Positions 19,601-25,000 of a stretch of 25,000 nucleotides of DNA are shown in pieces; the first letter of the stretch is position 1; every line of letters starts with the position of its first letter. This DNA comes from Owenia fusiformis (lineage: Eukaryota; Annelida; Polychaeta; Sabellida; Oweniidae), in assembly GCA_903813345.2 (NCBI GenBank), contig CAIIXF020000212.1:1-25000 (forward strand), in the 5' to 3' direction. The notes beneath the pieces were generated by a model. That model was not told where the DNA came from, did not search any database, and saw nothing but the letters and a program-made list of their open reading frames with translations. Position numbers and translations under genes: made by a program.

Positions 19601-22600
19601 CAGGATGGAAAATCGGAATGATAATGGAATTGGCGGGATTCTCCATTTGGCAAAGGAGAAGACTTCACAGACAGTGTTTCTTGACTAAACATGACCAGCT
19701 GTATCTTGACCTAGTTCTAGACTGTACATGTACTGATCAAAACAATGCTGATTAAAACAAAAGTACCTATTACACAAACAGAATAAAAAATCAATATTTT
19801 CACAATATGACACAGTGCTACAATGCAAATACAGGTATACTGATATATACTAATATGAATGTAATATATAACAAGGCATAAACATGCAAAATGTAACCAC
19901 CTGCCATTTGTTGCAGATGCCAAAGGCCCAAATCCAACCTCTGTCACAAAAAGTTGGAGACCATGGTAATGTAACATTTTTGGTGGTGACATATTAATTA
20001 GAAAACAGCAACTCCAAGGAGTAGCAAATACCAACGAACAAAATATATTTTACTAAATCCCTAGTCACTTTTGAAATTAAATGATAGAAATACCAAGGAA
20101 TAAGTAGAGAAGTATTATTACCCTTTGGCAAAACCAAAGTAAAGGTCTCATGACCATATTAGCATGCAAAATCTGGAAAAAAACTCAAGAGCTGTGGTGA
20201 TCCAATTCAAATAACGAATGTTGTGTAATCTGTAGTTAAGTCGAAAGAAGTACAGTGATGGCATCTAACTCTATTATACCTGTCTTTACAGGACCATTTC
20301 ATGAAGACAGACAGACAGACAGACAGACAGAAGACATTAGACACTAAAGAAACTTTGTGAATTTCATTGCATTGAATGCTGATGTAAAGAATAGGTACTC
20401 AACACATGAACTTCAACAACACATATCATATATAGAAGCCAAGGTACAAACTATCTGCACAAAAGTTGGTGAATATGACTCATGGATGAGCACATCTAAG
20501 ATTGTGAGACAAGGAAGTAGCTATAAGGGAACTAAGATCTTAAAGCCTGATGAGCTGGACTATATGCCAATCCTGGCAATGTTAAATACTGAGAATGTTG
20601 TAGTGGAGGATGTGAAGGAGAATTGTAGATTGAAAGACATTGGATGTGTCTCCATCAAAGTGAACAATACTGCTCTAAAAGACAATCTTGATGACTTGTG
20701 TAATCATATTCATACTCCAAGTGTGCCATACCTTAAAGGTGGGGAATTATTCCTATCTAAACTAAATGAAGCCGTGAAACGGGCCCTCATTGAAATAGAC
20801 TCATTGACTTATATAGGTGAGCATGACCATTATGATGAAGACCCTAGTGAGCCTTACCCATTAGGACATATCAGTGTATGTGAGGTGACACATGGTCCAA
20901 GTATAAGACTAAAGATTGGCACTCCACTATGTACTGCCAAAGTGGACCTGTGTTTCTCTATAGAAAGTAGAGACACCAATCTTGGACAATGTGCCATGGT
21001 GTCTATAGAAAATGACCCCATTTCCTGTAAATGTGGCCTTCCGTCCCACACTCACTAAAAAAAACCTCCTATTGATCCTCCTGGCAAATAGGAGTTGTCT
21101 AAATCTCATAGAGAACTTTTCCTCACTCTTAAGCTTATCACTCACATTCTCAATGAGACATGTCGTCATCTAAGAATATACTCATTTACAATATCCTCCA
21201 GTTATGACATCCAGACACTTCTATGGCAACATCAACAAACATGTAAAGCAACCAATGTGGGGAACTGTTACAGAAATATTGTTCAGATGCTCAATTGTGG
21301 GGAACCTGATAATCCAGATCATTTATATGTTGGCACAATTGTTGCTCTTAAAAGACAGCTTCAAGACATGTTTTTCCCAAAATATAAGAGGAGTATTGCC
21401 CCAGTGAGTGTTATAGGATTTATCTGGATCTTACAGCAAGTGTGTCATACAGAATCTACAGACTGGTGGAAAACACTTTTCATTGAGGATAACACAAGGT
21501 ATCATGACAATGAGCATTTGACTGAATTATGTGGAATATTAATCGAAGCAGATGCAATATTTCATGACATTTTTACACTATCTCCACCACCACCATTAAC
21601 AGTGACATGGCGAGATGGCAGCAACAATCCAAAAGCATCATTAACAATCTTACATTAGTTCACAATTCATTGTATTGTACTGATCAAATGTTACATGAGA
21701 TAACTTAGAGGACATGCAAAAATAATTCAACCTTGTTTTATTGACAATGCTTTTTCTTTACCCGCTAAATGCTGTTACTGTACAGTTACTCCAACAATGA
21801 ATTATTTGAAATATGAATTTCAAATTTTAAATGAGACAGACGGATGGACAGACAGACAGACAGGGCTTCACTATGTCCCTACCAAACTTCGTTCCTTGGG
21901 ATAATAATAATGTATTACATTCATGTATAACCTGTATTACATCACCATTTTATATGATGAATAAATATTATCACTTACTTCAGACAGTAAGTTATAGGCC
22001 TCTTGGACATCATCAACACTGCCAGAAATGGTGTACTTTGAATCACTATCACGCTCAAATCTGATGTTTGCATGGTTGGCAATGTAAGCTAAGATAGTCT
22101 CAGGATCATCTGATAGCACCTCAAACAAGTTCGGGTTGAGAGATACAGATTGGTTATCAAATATCTGAAATAAATAATAATACACTATGATAACTTGTAC
22201 CTGAATATATCATGGTGACTGTCTTCCTCTTAAGTCATTGCTGGATCACAAAATATACTGTGTGACATTTTTGTGAAATTTGATTGACAGTTTCAAAGTT
22301 CTCCAAATCAAATCAATGACGCAGTTGTTACAAACATGCTGCAGGTATTCATATGGCTTAAAGCAACAAATTTCAAATTTCCTCTAAAATTGAACGGTGA
22401 AAGATGCGGGCCAAGCGGGTCCTCCAAGAAATTTTGGAGAAATGATATTTGATTGAGTGCTTTTTAGAGTAATGGAGGAAAAGGTATTTTCCTAGGAAAA
22501 AATTTAATAAATAAGACCTTAATTTTGAAACCCTTGCTTGACCCCCTACTCCCCCCCCAAAAAAAACCTCCAGATTTGTATTGAACTCAATGGGGTCAGA

Positions 22601-24488
22601 TTTTGGTCAATTTTTTCCTGAAATTTCCTGAAATTCCTGAAGACTTTAAGCCATAATTCATACTTTGGAGTCATTAAAATGTTTTAGTTTTTCTTTTTTC
22701 ATTGCATGATTTCAATACCTGGTCCATTATTTATCCTTTCAAAATTTCACTCACTAAGATTTCCTAGCTTTGTGTAAAATCTCCTGACCAATTTAGTTTT
22801 TTTGAGGCAACTCTGAAATAACCTGACTTTTCTCCCTGACCATAGCAAGTCTCAGACTCTACATGTTTTGCAGAGCTTCAGAGTCTTTAGAAACCGAGTG
22901 AAAACAGAAACTAAAACAATAGAATTGTTTTGCATGATATTTTTGTCTTACTCCTCCATATATCAGATGACAAGGACACGTGGGGCTAAAAATGTTGTAC
23001 CAAACCCCTCAATTGATAAACTGTTAAACTGTATACCTCACTAGGGGGAACCAGGTTCTTCTTCTTGTTGCCCTTCTTTATGTAGTATGCATGTTCTTTG
23101 TGTGGTCTTGCCTTCTTTGGTAGCTTAAGTATTTGTTCTATATTCTGTAATCAACAAACAAAATATACATTTACATGCAGAACAACTGATAAGGTGCAAC
23201 AAGGACAAGAGCTACTTTCTCAAAAATGCTATAAGAATTCAGAATTGTCTCAGCTCATTGAGGAAATATTAGTACTAGTTTTGGAAATCCTCATTTAATT
23301 TTGGAAAACCATGTATATATTTATTCTAAAGAATTTTACACATTCCTGCATCTTACATGTAAATAGCTGCAATAATTTGAAACTTTGTTTGGCTGATGAC
23401 AGAAACATACCCATGCTAAACTACTGGTTATGAATACAAGGACTTTTTACAATGTTAAAATATGTTTTTAGCAATGACAAGGCAACAAAGTAGGTACAGT
23501 TGTATATTCATTTGTACTAATAACTCAGATGCCACTAGGTAGTTACCAGTTTCACCACCAGGTGGCTATGGTCGTTCGGGTCAGATAGCATGGCGGGTAT
23601 AGTAGAAAGTTCCCTTTAACTTAAAGATTCATCTGTATTAGTGGTTCAATTTTCACATTACCCTTATGTATCAGTGTATATGTGCAGTAAATGTTATCTT
23701 TCCAATATAAAAAAGTAGAGTAAATATGAGCATATATAGCTACAAAGCATCCACAAAATGTACACTAGCAAGCGTTAGTTCAAATTCTTACTAGCTCTTC
23801 AGTGGGTTTAATTCTCGGTTGTCTCGCTTTGGTTGGAAAGCCTACAAATTCTTCTTCCTGTCTCGCAACTGGCTCTGTACTAAGTTCTTGGTGTGCATCA
23901 ATGTGTAGCAACATCTCTGTATAGAGGGTGCCTATGCCAACATGTGGACAACAGGGACAGTGGAAATGGGGAATGATCACAAGGACACCTTCATTGTCTG
24001 TACAGTGCATACGGCATTCACACAACATTTTTCCTGCATTTGCATAAACAAGGCATTAACATACAAAATATCAACGCCTGCCTTTTTTCAGATGATGAAT
24101 GCCAAATACTGACTGTAATATAACAAACAACAAATACAATCCCCAAAATAGTTGGAGACCATTAACAATTGTTTCTACTTCTGGTGGTGACATATAAACT
24201 ATGGTATATTTAAGTAAAAAGGCAGATTTTCTAAAAACCTACCGTGAGAAAAGTAAAAATGGTAGACTTTTAATGTTTTTACTGAAAAAATTGGTACAAT
24301 AATTTGCAATTTTTCCTGGAAAAAATAAGTTTGGAATGGTGCAATCTTACCATTGACAGGTATAAAGTTCTTAAGGTGTCTGTCCAGGTGGTTCCAATAT
24401 TTCTTAATGGTCTCTATGGGGCCAAGTTTAGAGTTATCGCACAGTCTACAATGATAGTGTCTTTTTCGCCTGAATGACTGGTTACAAT
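15266..24488 (-). CDS. Poly-C2H2 zinc-finger protein, seven exons, 5' partial
   Basis: Join of complement(24488-24351, 24033-23792, 23144-23037, 22164-21979, 19485-19356, 19140-17176, 16611-15266). Every intron is GT-AG, and the junction phases agree (1, 0, 0, 0, 1, 1), giving one frame of about 1370 residues. The product is very likely a nuclear DNA- or RNA-binding protein, probably a transcriptional regulator; this rests on the C2H2 fingers, not on a recognised orthologue. Order: two atypical fingers (residues about 13-37 and 71-93), basic linker (about 127-162), small alpha/beta-looking segment (163-224), acidic linker (about 225-267), about 14 fingers and finger-like modules (about 284-1040), Gln/Asn-rich low-complexity tail. 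The first visible exon starts in mid-codon with an acceptor before it, so the start codon is not seen. An ATG upstream in the same frame near 24548 would need that acceptor unused and is less likely. Confidence 0.9.
17176..19140 (-). CDS. Zinc-finger gene main exon, tandem C2H2 fingers
   Basis: The large exon (1965 bases) enters and leaves in phase 1; the donor CAG|GTAAGA begins at 17175. It codes about 655 residues. The N-terminal part holds a canonical finger (CLACKKEF...NRHMLQAH) and three modules with Cys as last ligand or altered spacing (CLNCGEIF, CPRCGTIL...HIEKC, CQICGETM). A Ser/Thr/Asn-rich linker with no fingers follows, then eight regular fingers in close tandem from CKKCGQML to CEVCNKGF. 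Most linkers are not the TGEKP type; only the last is (HTGERPY). The final finger, beginning CKFCDFAF, is cut by the intron after its second Cys and completed in the next exon. Two acceptors six bases apart (TTTTAG at 19141 and TTTCAG at 19135) could both be used in frame. Confidence 0.93.
19356..19485 (-). CDS. Zinc-finger gene acidic linker exon
   Basis: The acceptor GTATTTTCCAG ends at 19486 and the donor AAAG|GTGAGT begins at 19355; it enters in phase 0 and leaves in phase 1. The 43 residues start MVQKASQGNSK and end in an acidic, Ser-rich run (LSDDSDPDDSK) that resembles casein kinase 2 targets. The leading ATG could be an internal start on a shorter transcript, but the acceptor directly before it and the matching phase of the upstream donor favour an internal exon. 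Confidence 0.82.
19871..19994. repeat. Interspersed repeat, copy 1 (intron)
   Basis: Shared with 24048-24195: ACAAGGCATaAACATgCAAAAT, CCTGCC, CAGATG, TGCCAAA, AGTTGGAGACCAT and TGGTGGTGACATAT occur in the same order in both, with diverged sequence and small gaps between. The copy lies in the zinc-finger intron that also holds the Mab-21-like frame. No terminal repeats or A-tail were seen, so its class is open. The minus-strand 105-codon frame across it is not a gene. Confidence 0.65.
20305..20330 (+). repeat. (AGAC)n microsatellite
   Basis: An uninterrupted AGAC run of about 26 bases lies 27 bases before the first codon of the Mab-21-like frame. A related GACA tract lies on the far side of that frame at 21833-21863. 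Confidence 0.9.
20357..21658 (+). pseudogene. Mab-21/cGAS-like nucleotidyltransferase copy with two in-frame stops
   Basis: One continuous frame of about 433 codons from GTG 20357 to TAG, broken by TAA at 21056-21058 and TAG at 21089-21091. The first part (233 residues) has the hallmark of the family: Gly53-Ser54 (QGSSYKGTKI), the Glu66-x-Asp68 pair (PDELDYMPIL) and a third acidic residue Asp197 (AKVDLCFSIE) after a GPSIRLKIGTP strand. The second part (187 residues after the second stop) looks like the helical C-terminal half, with a basic SYDIQTLLWQH block near where family members have SYxxKT. The W-R-x-S-(F/Y) segment usual between the halves is missing, consistent with a lesion around the stops. 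Known members include cGAS, cGAS-like receptors that sense nucleic acid and make cyclic dinucleotides, and MAB21 proteins of unclear activity. It lies antisense in an intron of the zinc-finger gene. It could be an intronless pseudogene, or less likely a gene with an unrecognised intron. Confidence 0.8.
21833..21885 (+). repeat. GACA microsatellite with CTATGTCCC tail
   Basis: GAGACAGACGGATGGACAGA and further GACA units are followed by GGCTTCACTATGTCCCTACC. The order matches the fragment at 13375-13440, so this is an interspersed family and not only a microsatellite. It lies about 175 bases after the end of the Mab-21-like frame. Confidence 0.7.
21979..22164 (-). CDS. Zinc-finger gene exon with small alpha/beta segment
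   Basis: The acceptor TTATTTATTTCAG ends at 22165 and the donor GAA|GTAAGT begins at 21978; phase 0 on both sides. The 62 residues run from IFDNQSVSLNPNLFEVL through DPETILAYIANHANIRF to VDDVQEAYNLLSE. The alternation suggests helix, strand (IRFERD), strand (KYTISG), helix, a pattern seen in small KH-like folds, but I see no diagnostic GXXG loop, so no family is claimed. An intron of about 2.5 kb carrying the Mab-21-like sequence follows. Confidence 0.82.
22190..23030. other. Intron of the zinc-finger gene, no other feature firm
   Basis: The intron between the exons at 23144-23037 and 22164-21979. It contains a C8/A8 homopolymer junction near 22551-22566 and a stretch around 22395-22500 with higher G+C that may be repeat-derived, but no terminal repeats or open frames support a call. 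Confidence 0.5.
23037..23144 (-). CDS. Zinc-finger gene short basic exon
   Basis: The acceptor GTTGATTACAG ends at 23145 and the donor GAG|GTATAC begins at 23036; both junctions are phase 0. Thirty-six codons give a very basic peptide (ILKLPKKARPHKEH and KKGNKKKN) that could serve as a nuclear localisation signal or nucleic-acid contact. The exon is too short to stand out as an open frame alone; it is supported because it restores the frame between the exons on each side. Confidence 0.75.
23792..24033 (-). CDS. Zinc-finger gene exon with Cys-rich finger
   Basis: The acceptor ATGCAAATGCAG ends at 24034 and lacks a good pyrimidine tract. The donor CTA|GTAAGA begins at 23791. The phase-1 junction with the previous exon restores a Gly codon. 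The 80 residues contain a Cys cluster (CECRMHC) and a finger with Cys71 and Cys74 (HCPCC), a 14-residue loop, His89 and His93 (LLHIDAH), followed by a charged, Glu-rich stretch. A copy of an interspersed repeat begins 15 bases upstream of this exon. Confidence 0.82.
24048..24195. repeat. Interspersed repeat, copy 2 (intron)
   Basis: Same family and same orientation as the copy at 19871-19994, with about 25 extra bases in the middle. It starts 15 bases from the acceptor of the exon at 24033-23792, so it fills the part of the intron where that acceptor's branch point would be expected. Confidence 0.65.
24351..24488 (-). CDS. Zinc-finger gene, first visible exon
   Basis: The acceptor CATATTTCAG ends at 24489 and the donor G|GTAAGA starts at 24350; the exon enters and leaves in phase 1. 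It codes 45 residues holding a C2H2-like unit with Cys13 and Cys16, a long 16-residue loop, then His33 and His37 (HCRLCDNSK ... WNHLDRH). Normal C2H2 loops are about 12 residues, so this finger is atypical but its ligand order is intact. Basic residues (RRKR) precede it. Confidence 0.8.
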
Positions 24489-24818
24489 CTGAAATATGTA
24501 AAAATTGTCCGTATATAGGAAAACCTGAATTAGTGACAAACATCAACATATTGATGTTTTGTATTACCAACTACATAGCTAGCAAGAACATTGAAGTAAC
24601 ACATTAAGAAAAGAACATTCTATAGATAACTAATGCCAGTGTGTTATAACAAGAAAATCTTTTAATATCTACATGTTAAACCTGCACATCGCTCCAAAAC
24701 GCAATATTTGACATATATTGTTTTTACACTTTCAAGCTCTAAAATAAAGTTTCTGTAAATAAAAATTGTTTTTTTCTGTGTAATATCAAAGAACAATCAC
24801 TTAGTAAAAAAAGAAAAA

Positions 24819-24888
24819 AGTACATGCAGGATTCGAACCCGGGCCGCCTGCGTGCTTAGCGAGCATTCTACCGCTGGGCTACCAATTC
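24819..24888 (-). ncRNA. tRNA-Ala-like sequence, probable pseudogene or SINE head
   Basis: On the minus strand an A box TAGCCCAGCGG (24881-24871) and a perfect B box GGTTCGAATCC (24839-24829) have tRNA spacing, and a T6 run at 24819-24814 is a pol III terminator. The anticodon arm CTCGC/TAAGCAC/GCAGG resembles tRNA-Ala with anticodon AGC, but position 33 is A in place of the near-universal T, one stem pair is lost, the D stem pairs poorly and the acceptor ends (GAATTGG and ATGTACT) do not pair. A functional tRNA is therefore unlikely; a transcribed tRNA-like RNA or a short SINE fragment fits better. Confidence 0.6.
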
Positions 24889-24944
24889 ATTATAACTTTC
24901 GAGCGTAATTAAACGCTACTTATTTTGAATGCTATAATTCAGAA

Positions 24945-24954
24945 GTGACGTCAC
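24945..24954. promoter_or_regulatory. Palindromic cAMP-response element
   Basis: GTGACGTCAC contains the full TGACGTCA palindrome bound by CREB/ATF factors. It lies upstream of the first visible zinc-finger exon and close to the window edge. Whether a promoter is nearby cannot be seen here. Confidence 0.3.
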
Positions 24955-25000
24955 GTTCTTAATTTAGAAACCTTCCAAAAATCATATTGTCGTCGACAAT

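Noticed and set aside
19326-19646. Minus-strand frame of 106 codons over the acidic exon
   Set aside because: It is in a different frame from the one fixed by splice phases and runs through intron sequence.
21027-21091. Possible 65-base intron removing both stops of the Mab-21-like frame
   Set aside because: The donor leaves in phase 1 and the acceptor enters in phase 0, so splicing would shift the frame of the second half, and 65 bases is short.
21979-22164. Assignment of the alpha/beta exon to the KH family
   Set aside because: The strand-helix pattern fits, but there is no GXXG loop and the segment is short, so the name would be a guess.
1-25000. CRISPR arrays, operons, prokaryotic genes or rRNA
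   Set aside because: No regular spacer-repeat pattern, no closely packed open frames and no rRNA-like conserved blocks; the spliced genes mark the DNA as animal.

Overview
The window is animal (metazoan) nuclear DNA. It is AT-rich, genes are broken by GT-AG introns, the best gene is a poly-C2H2 zinc-finger protein, and introns and flanks hold DNA-transposon derivatives, interspersed repeats and microsatellites. A Mab-21/cGAS-like copy and GACA-type repeats recall marine invertebrates such as molluscs, where this family is expanded. That placement is inference and I cannot name a species.

Right half (15.2-24.5 kb, minus strand): a C2H2 zinc-finger gene is reconstructed over seven exons (24488-24351, 24033-23792, 23144-23037, 22164-21979, 19485-19356, 19140-17176, 16611-15266). 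All six junctions keep phase and the visible product is about 1370 residues. Its 5' end lies beyond the window or in an exon I could not find. The protein has two atypical N-terminal fingers, a basic linker, a small alpha/beta-looking segment, an acidic linker, about 14 fingers and finger-like modules, a low-complexity region and a C-terminal Asn/Gln-rich tail of about twelve 9-residue repeats. Opposite in its fourth intron lies a Mab-21/cGAS-like nucleotidyltransferase reading frame (20357-21658), interrupted by two in-frame stops but with its active-site residues in place.

Middle (8.4-12.5 kb, plus strand): three phase-compatible exons with good splice signals (11088-11354, 11919-12181, 12323-12430) and a poly(A) signal form the 3' end of a gene whose product I do not recognise. 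Weaker exon-like stretches lie upstream at 8454-8548, 9120-9230, 9382-9626 and 10112-10309.

Mobile DNA: a 542-bp foldback element with a 5-bp target duplication and CAC-type ends (4937-5478) and a truncated relative (12938-13154); a 1267-bp Tc1/mariner-like element with 179-bp terminal repeats and no transposase frame (5536-6802); a 224-bp TA-flanked MITE 40 bp past the zinc-finger stop codon (15002-15225); two pairs of interspersed repeats; and a tRNA-like sequence with pol III boxes and a T-run terminator (24819-24888).

Left 5 kb: no gene can be supported. There is only a possible promoter with a three-codon first exon (631-745) and short unsupported open frames. The two genes converge on the transposon-rich interval 12.5-15.2 kb. 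Nothing in the sequence shows that they act together.
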